The notes: generated from the letters alone by a model not told the origin. Shown: positions 16,047 through 25,211, numbered from the stretch's first letter. The stretch is DNA of 64,000 nt from Nguyenibacter vanlangensis (GCF_038719015.1 NZ_CP152276.1:3861501-3925500), one strand, 5' to 3'. Numbers and translations: made by a program.

Positions 16047-17501
16047 TCACATGGCCAGCAATTCCTGCTGCGCGTGCGCGGCGATCACGCCGTGGCGGTC
16101 GGGGTGCAGGCCGGCGACCGTGACGGTGAGGCCGCGTTCCTGGAGCTTGGCGAGGGTCTTTTCCAGCATGCCGACCGAGGTGATGTCCCAGAAATGGGCC
16201 TCGGTGACGTCGATGACGACGGTGTGGGCCGTGGTCTGGAAGTCGATCGCGTCATAGAGCAGGTCGGCGGAGGCGAAGAAGAGCTGGCCCTTGACGACGT
16301 AGCGGTCGGTGCCGTCCGTGCCGTGGCGGGTGATCGCCACCAGTGCCATCACCCGCCAGGCGAAGAACACGCCGCTGAGCAGCACGCCGACCGCCACCCC
16401 GGCCGCCAAATCGTGGGTGGCCACCACCACGCCCACCGTCGCCAGCATGACCAGGCTGGACAATTTGGGGTGGCGCAGCAGGTCGCGCAGCGATCCCCAT
16501 GCGAAGGTGCTGATCGACACCATGATCATGATGGCGACCAGCGCCGCCACCGGCACCTGGGCCACATAGCGGTGCAGCAGCACCATCAGCGCCAGCAGGA
16601 ACGCGCCGGCGGTGAAGGTGGACAGGCGTCCGCGCCCGCCATAGCGCAGATTGCCGACCGTCTGGCCGATCATGCCGCACCCGGCGATGCCGCCGAACAC
16701 TCCGGCCAGGATGTTCGACAGGCCCAGCCCGGTGCATTCCATGCGCGGATCGCCGTGGGTGTCGGTGGCGTCGTCGACCACGCGGGCGGTCATCAGCGAT
16801 TCCAGCAATCCCACGGCGGCCATGGCGATCGCGTAGGGCAGGACGGTTTCCAATGTCGCGATATCGAGCGGCACATGCGGCAGGGCCAGGCCGGGCAGGC
16901 CGGCCGGCAGCGCGCCGAGGTCGGCGACCGTGCGGACCGGCATGCCGTGCCACATCGTGATCGCCGTCAGCACGACGATGCAGACCAGCGGCGAGGGGAT
17001 CGCGTCGTTCAGCGGGGGCAGCAGATAGATGATCGCCAGGCCCAGCGCGATCAGCGCGTAGCTGTGCCAGGTCACGTGCAGCATCTGCGGCACCTGGGCG
17101 GAGAAGATCAGGATGGCCAGCGCGTTGACGAAGCCGGTGCGGATCACGGTCGAGACGAAGCGCATCAGCACCTGCAGGCGCAGCAGGCCGAACAGCATTT
17201 GCAGCAGGCCGGCCAGCAGGGTCGCCAGCAGCATGTAGGGCGTGCCGTGCCGATGCACCAAAGCGGCGGCGACCAGGGCGACCGAGCCCGCGGCCCCGGA
17301 GATCATGCCGGGCCGGCCGCCGGTTATGGCGATCGCGACGCTGATGACGAACGAGGCGTAGAGCGACACGGCGGGCGAGACGCCGGCGACATAGGAAAAG
17401 GCGATCACCTCGGGGATCAGGGCGAAGGTGCCGACCATGCCGGCCAGCACCTCGCGCAGCGGGGCATGGGCCCACTGTGCGCGGTACGCTGAGAATTGCA
17501 T
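16047..17501 (-). CDS. SulP-family anion transporter with STAS domain
   Basis: 484 residues. It starts with MQFSAYRAQWAHAPLREVLA followed by the SulP signature GMVGTFALIPEVIAFSYVAG. About ten membrane segments cover residues 20-395, and a C-terminal STAS domain (about 410-484) carries HTVVIDVTEAHFWDITSVGM. SulP proteins move sulfate, bicarbonate or dicarboxylates; the cargo here cannot be read from sequence. An upstream in-frame ATG at 17603 would add 34 residues rich in Arg and Pro that do not look coding. Confidence 0.88.
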   Translation of the reverse strand: MQFSAYRAQWAHAPLREVLAGMVGTFALIPEVIAFSYVAGVSPAVSLYASFVISVAIAITGGRPGMISGAAGSVALVAAALVHRHGTPYMLLATLLAGLLQMLFGLLRLQVLMRFVSTVIRTGFVNALAILIFSAQVPQMLHVTWHSYALIALGLAIIYLLPPLNDAIPSPLVCIVVLTAITMWHGMPVRTVADLGALPAGLPGLALPHVPLDIATLETVLPYAIAMAAVGLLESLMTARVVDDATDTHGDPRMECTGLGLSNILAGVFGGIAGCGMIGQTVGNLRYGGRGRLSTFTAGAFLLALMVLLHRYVAQVPVAALVAIMIMVSISTFAWGSLRDLLRHPKLSSLVMLATVGVVVATHDLAAGVAVGVLLSGVFFAWRVMALVAITRHGTDGTDRYVVKGQLFFASADLLYDAIDFQTTAHTVVIDVTEAHFWDITSVGMLEKTLAKLQERGLTVTVAGLHPDRHGVIAAHAQQELLAM

Positions 17502-17734
17502 GAGGGAGAAGGGTCCTTTGCGCGTGATGAGGGGATGTCGTCGTTTCGCGGCCCGACGCGGCAATGGTCCCGCGACTCTAGGGGCGGGCGGACGAAAGGG
17601 CAAGGCAAGGCCGCGGCGCGTCGTGCGGGCGGGATGAAGTTTACTTTGCGATGTTCCTATTTATTGCGGAACGATCGGTGTGGAACGCTTCACCGCGATC
17701 GAAGCGGGCGGGAACGATGGCGGAAGGCGGGGGG

Positions 17735-18610
17735 ATGCGGCTGGATCTCTTTCGGAGCTTGTGGGGTCATGGCGGGTCGTGGGCCGAGGCGATCGCCGAA
17801 TTGCGCGCGGCCGGGTTCGACGGAATCGAGGCCCGCGTGCCGGCGACCTTGGCCGAGGCGCGGGAGCGGGGACGATTGCTGCGGGATGAGGGCGTGCCCT
17901 ATATCGCCATCGTGCTGACGGGCGGCGGGGTGATTCCGGACCAGTCGGCCGGCGTGGCGGCGCATCTGGCGGATCTGCGCGACGGGCTGGAGCGCGCGGC
18001 CGCGCTGGCGCCGCGTTTCGTCAATGTGCTGGGCGGGTGCGACCGCTGGCCGGCGGCGCAGCAGGTGGAGTTCATTGCCCGCGCGCAGGAGATCGCGCGC
18101 GCGGCCGGCGCGAGCTGCGTCTTCGAGACGCATCGCGCGCGGATCCTGGCCACGCCGTGGGTGACGCTGGAGGTCGTCCGGCAGCATCCCGACGTGCTGT
18201 TCACCACCGATATCAGCCATTGGGTGGTGGTCAGCGAGCGCCTGCTGGATGATCCGGCCGATGATTTCGGCGCATTCGTCGCACGGGTGCATCATATCCA
18301 GGCCCGTGTCGGCTATGACCAGGGACCGCAGGTGCCGCACCCGGCGGCGCCTGAATATCGGCGCGAATTGCTGTTCCACCAGGACCATTGGGAACGGGTC
18401 TGGCGGGCCCAGCGGGCCCGGGGAATGGCGGTGACGACGATGACGCCGGAATTCGGCCCGGACGGGTACCTGCACCGCCTGCCCTTTACCGGGACGCCCG
18501 TCGCGGATCTGTGGGACCTCAATGCCTGGATGGGGCAGGCCGAGCGGGCGCATTTTTCACGATTCATGTCAGCTTGCGCGCAGGATGAAGACGATGACGA
18601 CAGAGCATGA
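17735..18610 (+). CDS. Sugar phosphate isomerase/epimerase-like TIM-barrel protein
   Basis: 291 residues of the xylose-isomerase-like TIM-barrel family (AP endonuclease 2 superfamily). [20 protein letters not shown] opens the barrel, with [30 protein letters not shown] (metal-ligand Glu), [14 protein letters not shown] (Asp/His) and [19 protein letters not shown]. The start at 17735 follows a purine-rich GGAAGGCGGGGGG; 17717 is an alternative. The last 17 bases overlap the following dioxygenase gene, so the two are co-translated. Substrate unknown. Confidence 0.8.
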   Translation: MRLDLFRSLWGHGGSWAEAIAELRAAGFDGIEARVPATLAEARERGRLLRDEGVPYIAIVLTGGGVIPDQSAGVAAHLADLRDGLERAAALAPRFVNVLGGCDRWPAAQQVEFIARAQEIARAAGASCVFETHRARILATPWVTLEVVRQHPDVLFTTDISHWVVVSERLLDDPADDFGAFVARVHHIQARVGYDQGPQVPHPAAPEYRRELLFHQDHWERVWRAQRARGMAVTTMTPEFGPDGYLHRLPFTGTPVADLWDLNAWMGQAERAHFSRFMSACAQDEDDDDRA

Positions 18611-19646
18611 TCCCTTGACCGCCCGCGGGGATTTCACGGCCATACCGGTCGTCGATATCGCCGGCTTGTACAGTGCCGATCCCCAGGCGCGCGCCCGGGT
18701 GGCGGCGGCCCTGGGGGAGGCCGCGCGCAATGTCGGGTTCCTGTATATCTCCGGCCACCAGGTCGCGCCGGAGCTGATCGGGAATGTGCGGCAGGCGGCA
18801 CGGGATTTCTTCGCCCAGCCCTTCGACGACAAGATGCGCCATTATATCGGCGCGTCCGCGACCCATAAGGGCTATGTGCCGGAAGGCGAGGAGGTGTACG
18901 GCACCGGCCGTCCCGACCGGAAGGAAGCGTTCGACATCGGCTATGAGGTGCCGGGGGACCATCCGCTGGTGCGGGCGGGCACGCCGCTGCTGGGGCCGAA
19001 TGACTGGCCGGCGCTGCCGGGGTTCCGCGCGGCGGCCCAGGCATATTACCAGGCGGTCTTCGCGCTGGGGCGGACCCTGTTTCGCGGCTTCGCGCTGGCG
19101 CTGGGGCTGACCGAGGGATATTTCGACGACCTGGCGCGCTTTCCGCCCTCCAAGCTGCGGATGATCCATTATCCGCATGATGAGGACGCCGAGGACGCGC
19201 TGGGGATCGGCGCGCATACCGATTACGAATGCTTTACCATCCTGCTGGCCGATGCGCCGGGGCTGGAGGTGCTGAACGGCAAGGGGGAATGGATCGATGC
19301 CCCGCCGGTCGAGGGGGCGTTCGTGGTGAATATCGGCGACATGCTGGAGGTCATGACCGCCGGGGCGTTCGTCGCCACCGCGCACCGGGTCCGCAAGGTG
19401 AAGCAGGAGCGCTATTCCTTCCCGCTGTTCTATGCCTGCGATTACCACACCCAGATCCGGCCGCTGCCGGCCTTCGCGACGGCGGGGCAGGCTTATGAGA
19501 CGATCACCATCGGCGAGCATATGTGGGCGCAGGCCCTGCAGACCTATCGCTATCTCGGCCGGCGCGTCGCCGAGGGGCGGATCGCCCTGCCGGACGGCGC
19601 GCGGCGTCCGGCCAGCTTCGGCCATCTGGGCAAGGCGGGAGCGTAA
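18594..19646 (+). CDS. 2-oxoglutarate/Fe(II)-dependent dioxygenase (isopenicillin-N-synthase-like)
   Basis: 350 residues. The N-terminal DIOX_N region ([20 protein letters not shown], then [10 protein letters not shown]) is followed by the jelly-roll core with [16 protein letters not shown] (the HxD iron ligands), [17 protein letters not shown], a distal His in [11 protein letters not shown] and the 2OG-binding Arg in [10 protein letters not shown]. It starts within the preceding isomerase-like gene (AGGA about 8 bases before 18594; 18585 also possible), giving an operon of two. It is tail-to-tail with a LysR gene. The pair suggests oxidation plus isomerisation of a sugar-acid-like compound; the substrate is not deducible. 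Confidence 0.85.
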   Translation: MTTEHDPLTARGDFTAIPVVDIAGLYSADPQARARVAAALGEAARNVGFLYISGHQVAPELIGNVRQAARDFFAQPFDDKMRHYIGASATHKGYVPEGEEVYGTGRPDRKEAFDIGYEVPGDHPLVRAGTPLLGPNDWPALPGFRAAAQAYYQAVFALGRTLFRGFALALGLTEGYFDDLARFPPSKLRMIHYPHDEDAEDALGIGAHTDYECFTILLADAPGLEVLNGKGEWIDAPPVEGAFVVNIGDMLEVMTAGAFVATAHRVRKVKQERYSFPLFYACDYHTQIRPLPAFATAGQAYETITIGEHMWAQALQTYRYLGRRVAEGRIALPDGARRPASFGHLGKAGA

Positions 19647-19671
19647 GGCAGGCGTTTCGGCGCGGGCCGGG

Positions 19672-20634
19672 TCAGCAGGTGGATTGCAGGATCCGGCGGA
19701 AGGTTTCGGCCATCAGGCTGGCGTGGGAATCCCGCTTGACCAGGAAATGGAACTGCGTGACCAGCGGCAGGCCCGCGCAGTTCAGGCGGCGGAACTGGCC
19801 GCTGGCCTCGAGCGGGGTGGCGAAGATTTCGGGCAGGAAGCCGATGAACTGGCCGGTCAGGATCAGCAGCGCGCGCGCGTCGATATTCTCGGCCGCGGCG
19901 GAGAAGGTGAGGGTGCGCCGCGTGTCCTCCCAACCCGGCGCGGTGGCCGCGTCGGAGACTTCGATCAGGCGGTGGCCGTCCAGCATGTCGAAGGTGATCG
20001 GGTCGTCTGCCCGGGCGAAGAGCGGGTGCCGGCGGCCGCAATAGAGATGCAGCGTCTCGGTGAAGAGCGGCGTCGTCTGCAGGTTGGGTTGCACGTGCGG
20101 GCGCAGGGTGATGCCGGCGGTGGCGCGGTCGTCGAGCACCGCGTATTCGATTTCGTGCGACGCGGTCGATCGGAGGTCGATGACGACGTCGGGGTGGGCC
20201 GACGCGAAGAGTTCCAGGGCCCGGACGATGCCGGTCTCGCCATAGACCAGCATGTTGTCGGTGACGTAGAGCGTGAAGCGGCCCGACAGGATGCCGCTGG
20301 CGGAATTGACCCGGTCGCGGAACCGTTCGATGTCGCGCAGCAGGTCGGTGGTCGCGTCCAGTACCTGCGCGCCTTCGGGCGTCAGGGCGAAGCCGCCGCG
20401 CCCGCGCTTGCACAGCTTGATCTTCAGGCGGTTTTCCAGCGCCGCGATGTCGATGCTGATCGAGGATTTGCTTTTGCCCAGCGCCAGTTCGGCCGCGGCG
20501 AAGCCGCCCTTCTGCGCGACGGTGCGAAAGACGCGCAGCAGGCGCAGATCGACTTCGGCGAGCTGGCCGCTGAAGGCGGCGGCCGGGCGGGCGGCCATGC
20601 GCGCGGTCGGTCCCTTGGTCGTGGTTCTGTGCAT
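19672..20634 (-). CDS. LysR-family transcriptional regulator
   Basis: 320 residues. The helix-turn-helix is at about 27-85 (LRLLRVFRTVAQKGGFAAAE and KSKSSISIDIAALENRL), slightly atypical in lacking the common QPA.S motif. The effector domain runs to the C-terminus (FSGQ..RFTLYVTDNM, TAGITLRPHV, LTGQFIGFLPE). It lies convergent with the isomerase/dioxygenase pair and divergent from the exported cupins; three 13-bp tandem repeats stand 47 bp upstream of its start. Either neighbour could be its target. Confidence 0.85.
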   Translation of the reverse strand: MHRTTTKGPTARMAARPAAAFSGQLAEVDLRLLRVFRTVAQKGGFAAAELALGKSKSSISIDIAALENRLKIKLCKRGRGGFALTPEGAQVLDATTDLLRDIERFRDRVNSASGILSGRFTLYVTDNMLVYGETGIVRALELFASAHPDVVIDLRSTASHEIEYAVLDDRATAGITLRPHVQPNLQTTPLFTETLHLYCGRRHPLFARADDPITFDMLDGHRLIEVSDAATAPGWEDTRRTLTFSAAAENIDARALLILTGQFIGFLPEIFATPLEASGQFRRLNCAGLPLVTQFHFLVKRDSHASLMAETFRRILQSTC

Positions 20635-20680
20635 CGTGTGGAATTATGGGTCAAAAGCCGGTTCGCGCCAAATCGCCGGG

Positions 20681-20719
20681 CCAGATCTTCAGGCCAGATC
20701 CTCAGGCCAGATCTTCAGG
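20681..20719. repeat. Three tandem 13-bp repeats upstream of a LysR gene
   Basis: CCAGATCTTCAGG at 20681-20693 and 20707-20719, with CCAGATCCTCAGG between them (one mismatch). They fall in the 153-bp spacer between the LysR start (20634) and the cupin start (20788). Regular 13-bp spacing (just over one helical turn) suggests repeated binding half-sites, or simple slippage. Confidence 0.6.
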
Positions 20720-20787
20720 CGGTGCCCTGACACGGGGTGGCGCGTGCGGTAGGGTGATCGGACCGGTGTCGGAACGGGGTGGTGGTC

Positions 20788-21384
20788 ATGCGGGTGGGGC
20801 TGGGTGGTTTCTTGGTGTTTTCCCTGCTCTTTTCCCTGGCTCCGGGGGGTGGGCCGCGCGCGGCGGAGAAGGCCGGGCCGATGCCGGCGGCCGCGCGGGC
20901 GCTGGTCGCGCGCCACCATATGCAGCCGATCCCGCAGGAAGGGGGCTGGTTCGCCCAGGTGCTGCGCACGCCCGAGATGCTGCCGGGCGGGGCGCTGCCC
21001 GCCCGCTATGGCGGCCGGGCGCATCCGCTGTCGACCGCGATCTTCGTGCTGGAAACGAGACGGGATTTTTCGGCCCTGCATCGCCTGGCGACCGACGAGG
21101 TGTGGCATTTCTACGGCGGCGATCCGATCCGGATGCTGCTGCTCTATCCGGACGGGCGGGGGCGGACGGTCACGCTGGATGGCGGCAACCCGCTGTTCGT
21201 CGTTCCGCAGGGTGTCTGGCAGGGGTCGATGCCGGCCGGGCCGCGCGGCTGGTCGTTCGGCGGCACGACGATGGCGCCGGGCTTCATGCCCGAGGATTTC
21301 GTGCTGGGCGATCGGGCGGCGCTGGCCCGGGCCTATCCGGGGTTTGCGGATGCGATCGCGCGGCTGACCCGGGGGGCGTCATGA
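20788..21384 (+). CDS. Exported cupin, DUF985 family
   Basis: 198 residues with an N-terminal export signal (RVGLGGFLVFSLLFSLAPGG). The mature part is a DUF985-type cupin: HHMQPIPQEGGWFAQVLRTP, STAIFVLETRRDFSALHRL, DEVWHFYGGDPIRMLLLYPD and QGVWQGSMPAG, ending TTMAPGFMPEDFVLGDR. DUF985 proteins are usually cytoplasmic and uncharacterised, so a secretion signal is uncommon. The stop overlaps the start of a second cupin gene (ATGA). Confidence 0.78.
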   Translation: MRVGLGGFLVFSLLFSLAPGGGPRAAEKAGPMPAAARALVARHHMQPIPQEGGWFAQVLRTPEMLPGGALPARYGGRAHPLSTAIFVLETRRDFSALHRLATDEVWHFYGGDPIRMLLLYPDGRGRTVTLDGGNPLFVVPQGVWQGSMPAGPRGWSFGGTTMAPGFMPEDFVLGDRAALARAYPGFADAIARLTRGAS

Positions 21385-21848
21385 GGGCGTGCCTGAAGCG
21401 GGGTGTGGGGTTGGGTCTGGGGTTGGGCCTGGGAGCCGCCATCGGTTTGCTGGCGGTTGCCGCGATGCCGGCGCGTGCGCAGGGGCTGGATGCGTCGCGT
21501 GTGCCTTTCGTCACGATCGCGCCGGGCGTTCGCATGAAGGAGCTGACCGGACTGGCCGCGCCGCTGCGTTCGGCGCGGCAGAGCGTCGCGCTGTTTCGGC
21601 TGGATGCCGGGCATGGCAATCCGTCCAGTCATAATGAGACGTCGGAGGAGATCTTCGTGATCGTCGCGGGGCGGGGCGTCGTATGGCTGGACGGCACGCC
21701 GCATCCTGTTTCGGCGGGCGACGTGGTGCGGATCGCGCCACGCGTGCGGCATCGTGCCGTGGCCGGGCAGGGGGACGCGCTGTGCTTCTATGCGATCTCG
21801 GCGCCGCCGTTCCGGCCCGACGATTATCACCTGGATGCGGGGCCGTAG
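21381..21848 (+). CDS. Exported small cupin protein
   Basis: 155 residues, beginning inside the previous stop codon. A signal peptide (GLGLGLGAAIGLLAVAAMPARAQG) is followed by a single cupin barrel: SSHNETSEEIFVIVAGRGVV (motif 1) and SAGDVVRIAPRVRHRAVAG (motif 2). The metal-binding set is incomplete compared with typical cupins (one His in motif 1), so structural or ligand-binding rather than catalytic work is possible. It forms a two-gene operon with the DUF985 cupin and is convergent with nicR. Confidence 0.75.
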   Translation: MRACLKRGVGLGLGLGLGAAIGLLAVAAMPARAQGLDASRVPFVTIAPGVRMKELTGLAAPLRSARQSVALFRLDAGHGNPSSHNETSEEIFVIVAGRGVVWLDGTPHPVSAGDVVRIAPRVRHRAVAGQGDALCFYAISAPPFRPDDYHLDAGP

Positions 21849-21868
21849 GGCCCGTAGGGCCGCCGGCG

Positions 21869-22372
21869 CTACTCGCCCGATAATTTGCGCAGGATATGCA
21901 GGGCGGCGACGCGCTCGCACGCATCGAGGGGAGCGAGGGTCAGTTCCGTGATGCGCAGCGCCTCGGGGATGCAGGTCCGGACCAGGGCCTCGCCGTCGGG
22001 CGAGAGGGAGACGATGCGCTGGCGCCGGTCCTCGGTGTCGCTTTCGGTCCTGACCAGATCGCGGTCTTCGAGCCGGGCGACGATGCCGCGCAGGGTGGCG
22101 TGGTCGATGGCGGTCATGCGGCCGATCCGGATCAGCGGCGCGGGCTGTTCCTCGCGGATCGCGACGAGGACCGCGAACTGCACCGCGGTCAGCCTGTGGT
22201 CGGGGATCGTTTCCTGAAAGATCGCGGTGTGGCGCTGATAGGCGCGGCGCAGCAGGTGGCCGATCTGGCTGGAGAGGTCGTAGGCGGCAGGCGGCTCGGA
22301 CGGTGCTGCCGCCGGTCGCGGTTCGGCGGTCGGGTGCGCCTGGGCTGCGCTGGGTAGGGTCGCCTGTTTCAT
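21869..22372 (-). CDS. nicR: MarR-family repressor of the nicotinate cluster
   Basis: 167 residues from the ATG at 22372, preceded by AAGGGA. The MarR winged helix comprises DLSSQIGHLLRRAYQRH, LTAVQFAVLVAIREEQ, the recognition helix IGRMTAIDHATLRGIVARLE and a wing with SDTEDRRQRIVSLSPDGEAL. In P. putida, NicR (MarR family) represses the nic genes and is relieved by 6-hydroxynicotinate. Its place here, divergent from nicT with a GTATAC-centred motif between them, supports the same job. Other sensors cannot be excluded. Confidence 0.8.
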   Translation of the reverse strand: MKQATLPSAAQAHPTAEPRPAAAPSEPPAAYDLSSQIGHLLRRAYQRHTAIFQETIPDHRLTAVQFAVLVAIREEQPAPLIRIGRMTAIDHATLRGIVARLEDRDLVRTESDTEDRRQRIVSLSPDGEALVRTCIPEALRITELTLAPLDACERVAALHILRKLSGE

Positions 22373-22531
22373 GTCGTTTCCCTTGTCGCGCGTTCGCGGG
22401 CCGGTGGCAATAGGCGGCGGCGTCACCTTTGGGAGAAGATGACGCCTTTCAGAAAGACGGAATTTCGCAAGCGGCGATGGGTGGGGGACATGGAACGATT
22501 TCGTTTCGAAACGGACTTGTGTGGGGCATAA

Positions 22532-22552
22532 ATAACGTATACGCCATAAATG
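22532..22552. promoter_or_regulatory. GTATAC motif, site 1 (nicR/nicT)
   Basis: CGTATACG palindrome at 22536-22543 followed by CCATAAATGG. It aligns with sites at 24010, 35735 and 35952 under the consensus GTRTACRCYAYWAATGG (loosest in the last site). It lies 160 bp from the nicR start and 30-46 bp before nicT. Candidate NicR operator. Confidence 0.55.
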
Positions 22553-22581
22553 GATCGACGCGGACCGGCTGGGGTGTCGCA

Positions 22582-23904
22582 ATGGCTTTGGACCTTTCTT
22601 TTGACAGCACGGCCGCCGGCATGGCGGCGGACGGCGCGCAGGCCGATGCGCTGTATCGCCGGCTGACCTGGCGGATCGCGCCCTTTCTGTGCCTGGGGTT
22701 TCTCGCGGCCTATGTGGACCGGGTGAATGTCGGCTTCGCCAAGCTGCGCATGGCGGCCGATCTGGGGCTGGGAGAGGCTGCCTATGGCCTGGGCGCCGGG
22801 TTGTTCTTCGTCGGGTACGTGCTGTGCGAGGTGCCGAGCAATATCCTGTTGCAGCGGGTGGGCGCGCGGTTCTGGCTGGCGCGGATCATGCTGACCTGGG
22901 GCGTGGTGTCGGGAGCGATGTGCCTGGTACACACGCCCATGGCGTTCTATGCGCTGCGGCTGCTGCTGGGCGTTGCCGAGGCCGGGTTCATGCCGGGGGC
23001 GCTGCTGTATCTGAGCCAGTGGTTTCCGCCGGAACGCCGGGGGCGGCTGACGGCGCTGTTCATGATCGGGATTCCGCTGTCGAGCGTGCTGGGGGCGCCG
23101 CTTTCGGGCTTTATCCTGGCCCATTTCTCGGGGGTGGGCGGCATTGCCGGCTGGCGCTGGCTGTTCGCCGTCGAGTCCCTGCCGCCGGTCCTGCTGGGCC
23201 TGTGGGCGCTGTTCGGCCTGCCGGACCGGATCGAAACCGCGGACTGGCTGGACGCGCGGGAAAAGGGCTTTCTGCGGGAGCAGTTGCGCCACGGCCATGA
23301 CGATCATGCGATCTCGCGCCTGTGGCAGGCTTTTGCCGATCCGCGGGTGTGGCATGTCGGGCTGATCGACGGGGCGATCCTGCTGGGGCTTTATACGGTG
23401 GCGTTCTGGTTCCCCACCTTTCTCAAGGGGCGCGGTGTCGCCGATCCGATGACGATCGGGCTGATTACCATGGTGCCGCATCTTTGCGCCGTATTCAGCA
23501 TGGTCCTGAATGGCTGGCATTCGGACCGGACGGGGGAGCGGCGGCTGCATGTCGTGCTGCCGGTCCTGCTGGGGGCCTTTCTGCTGGGGTGCAGCGTGCT
23601 GGCCGACGGCAGCCTGGCGGTGTCGGTCTGCCTGATCGCGCTGGCCAATGCCGCGATCCTGGGGGCCCTGCCGCCCTTCTGGTGCATTCCGGCGAATTTC
23701 CTGCGCGGGCCGGCGGCGGCGGCGGGGCTGGCGATTGCCTGTTCCTTCGCCAACCTGGCAGGGTTCTTCGCCACCGGGATCATCGGTTGGACGATCCAGC
23801 GGACGCACAGTCCGGACCTGGCGCTGGTGCTGTTCGCCTGCGTGATGGCGGCGGCGGCGCTGAGCCTGTTCCTGATCCCGCGGGAGATCGTCGACCGGGC
23901 ATAG
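22582..23904 (+). CDS. nicT: MFS anion:cation symporter, probable nicotinate-pathway transporter
   Basis: 440 residues with twelve predicted membrane helices, of the ACS family: RRLTWRIAPFLCLGFLAAYVD, RVNVGFAKLRMAADLGL, GYVLCEVPSNILLQRVG, and GVAEAGFMPGALLYLSQWFP. NicT of P. putida belongs to this family and sits in its nic cluster. Here it is divergent from nicR, immediately behind operator site 1 and followed by its own repeat and operator before nicC. The start at 22582 is taken as the first codon with ACS-type context; upstream in-frame sequence contains the operator. Import of nicotinate or 6-hydroxynicotinate is inferred. Confidence 0.8.
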   Translation: MALDLSFDSTAAGMAADGAQADALYRRLTWRIAPFLCLGFLAAYVDRVNVGFAKLRMAADLGLGEAAYGLGAGLFFVGYVLCEVPSNILLQRVGARFWLARIMLTWGVVSGAMCLVHTPMAFYALRLLLGVAEAGFMPGALLYLSQWFPPERRGRLTALFMIGIPLSSVLGAPLSGFILAHFSGVGGIAGWRWLFAVESLPPVLLGLWALFGLPDRIETADWLDAREKGFLREQLRHGHDDHAISRLWQAFADPRVWHVGLIDGAILLGLYTVAFWFPTFLKGRGVADPMTIGLITMVPHLCAVFSMVLNGWHSDRTGERRLHVVLPVLLGAFLLGCSVLADGSLAVSVCLIALANAAILGALPPFWCIPANFLRGPAAAAGLAIACSFANLAGFFATGIIGWTIQRTHSPDLALVLFACVMAAAALSLFLIPREIVDRA

Positions 23905-23962
23905 AGCATTTCATCACGCATCTTCGCCCGTTCAAACGGGTCCGTTCGATCGGGACCTGCTC
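23904..23962. repeat. Dispersed palindromic repeat, copy B
   Basis: Begins GAGCA at the last base of nicT and ends CTGCTC at 23962. Forty of 45 bases (23918-23962) match copy A at 9468-9512. The internal stem CCCGTTCAAACG...CGATCGGG is less perfect than in copy A. It separates nicT from the nicC promoter and might act as a terminator or transcript-end structure for nicT. Confidence 0.65.
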
Positions 23963-24002
23963 GGGCGGCGTGGATGCGGGAATGGTTTGTTGCCTTTCAG
24001 AT

Positions 24003-24026
24003 ATATAGCGTATACACCATTAATGC
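24003..24026. promoter_or_regulatory. GTATAC motif, site 2 (nicC operon)
   Basis: GTATAC at 24010-24015 followed by ACCATTAATG, within AT-rich ATATATAGCG. It lies 41-57 bp upstream of the nicC start. It matches site 1 and the two sites before the TonB receptor at 36042. Candidate operator of the main nic operon. Confidence 0.6.
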
Positions 24027-24066
24027 CCGGCGATGGCGCGGGCGCACGGGAACGGGATGGCGAAAA

Positions 24067-25194
24067 ATGGTTGAATCGGTAAGAATCGGTATCGTCGGGG
24101 CAGGGCTGGGCGGCGTGGCCGCGGCGGGCCTGCTGGGGCGGGCCGGTTATGACGTAACCCTGTACGAGCAGGCGCCATCGTTCTCGCGCCTGGGGGCGGG
24201 GATCCAGTTCGGGCCGAACGTGATGAAGATCATGCGCCGGCTGGGGCTGGAAGAGCGGATCGAGGCTGTGTCCTGCCATCCGGATTTCTGGTTCAGCCGC
24301 AATGGCGCGGACGGCGCCTATCTGTCGCGCATTCCGCTGAATGCGCAGCATGACCGCTATGGCGCGACCTATGTCACCATTCATCGCGGCGACGTGCATG
24401 AGATCATGCTCGGCGCGGTCGATCCGGCGGCGATCCGTTTCGGCAAGAAGCTGGTCGATTTCGAGGAGAATGCGTCGGGCGTCGTGCTGTCCTTCGAGGA
24501 CGGCACCATCGATACGGTCGAGATGCTGATCGGCGCGGACGGGCTGAATTCGCGGGTGCGCGAGACGCTGCTGGGCCCGGAAGATCCGCTGTTTACCGGC
24601 TGGATCGGCCATCGGGCCCTTATCCCGGCGGCGCGCCTGTCGGGCCTGGAGGTCGAGCCCTGCGTCAAATGGTGGTCGTCCGACCGGCATATGATGGCGT
24701 ATTTCCTCGACAGGAACAGGGACGAATTCTATTTCGTCACCGGCGAGCCCGCTGCGGACTGGCCGCGTGGCGTGGCGTGGCAGCCCAGCACGCGCGCGGC
24801 GCTGCACGAATCGTTCAAGGGCTATTGCGACACGGTGCAGGCCTATATCGAGGCGGCCGAATCGGTGACCAAATGGCCGCTTTTTACCCGCGATCCGCTG
24901 CCGCTGTGGCACAAGGGGCGTGTCGTCCTGCTGGGGGATGCGTGCCATCCGATGAAGCCGCACATGGCGCAGGGCGCCGCCATGGCGATCGAGGACGCGG
25001 CGGTGCTGGTGCGCTGCATCACCGAGCTGGGCGTGGGCGACATGGCGGCGACGTTCGAGACCTATCGCCGTCATCGCGTCGAGCGGGCGTCGCGCGTGCA
25101 GCAGGTTTCCAATGCCAATACCTGGCTGCGGGCCGATGAGGATCCGTACTGGGTGTACGGCCATGACGTCTACGCCATCGACCTGAACGCCTGA
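24067..25194 (+). CDS. nicC: 6-hydroxynicotinate 3-monooxygenase
   Basis: 375 residues, FAD-dependent aromatic hydroxylase. It decarboxylates and hydroxylates 6-hydroxynicotinate to 2,5-dihydroxypyridine with NADH and O2. The FAD motif IGIVGAGLGGVAAAGLLGRAG (GxGxxG) is at about 6-26. LGAGIQFGPNVMKIMRRLGL, HPDFWFSRNG, YVTIHRGDVHE and EPCVKWWSSDRHMMAYF follow the P. putida NicC sequence closely as I recall it. The second FAD motif GDACHPMKPHMAQGAAMAIE and C-terminal NANTWLRADEDPYWVYG are also conserved. An upstream in-frame ATG (23974) runs through operator site 2, so 24067 is preferred. First gene of the long operon. Confidence 0.94.
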   Translation: MVESVRIGIVGAGLGGVAAAGLLGRAGYDVTLYEQAPSFSRLGAGIQFGPNVMKIMRRLGLEERIEAVSCHPDFWFSRNGADGAYLSRIPLNAQHDRYGATYVTIHRGDVHEIMLGAVDPAAIRFGKKLVDFEENASGVVLSFEDGTIDTVEMLIGADGLNSRVRETLLGPEDPLFTGWIGHRALIPAARLSGLEVEPCVKWWSSDRHMMAYFLDRNRDEFYFVTGEPAADWPRGVAWQPSTRAALHESFKGYCDTVQAYIEAAESVTKWPLFTRDPLPLWHKGRVVLLGDACHPMKPHMAQGAAMAIEDAAVLVRCITELGVGDMAATFETYRRHRVERASRVQQVSNANTWLRADEDPYWVYGHDVYAIDLNA

Positions 25195-25211
25195 CCCGTC
25201 GGGACGCGCGC

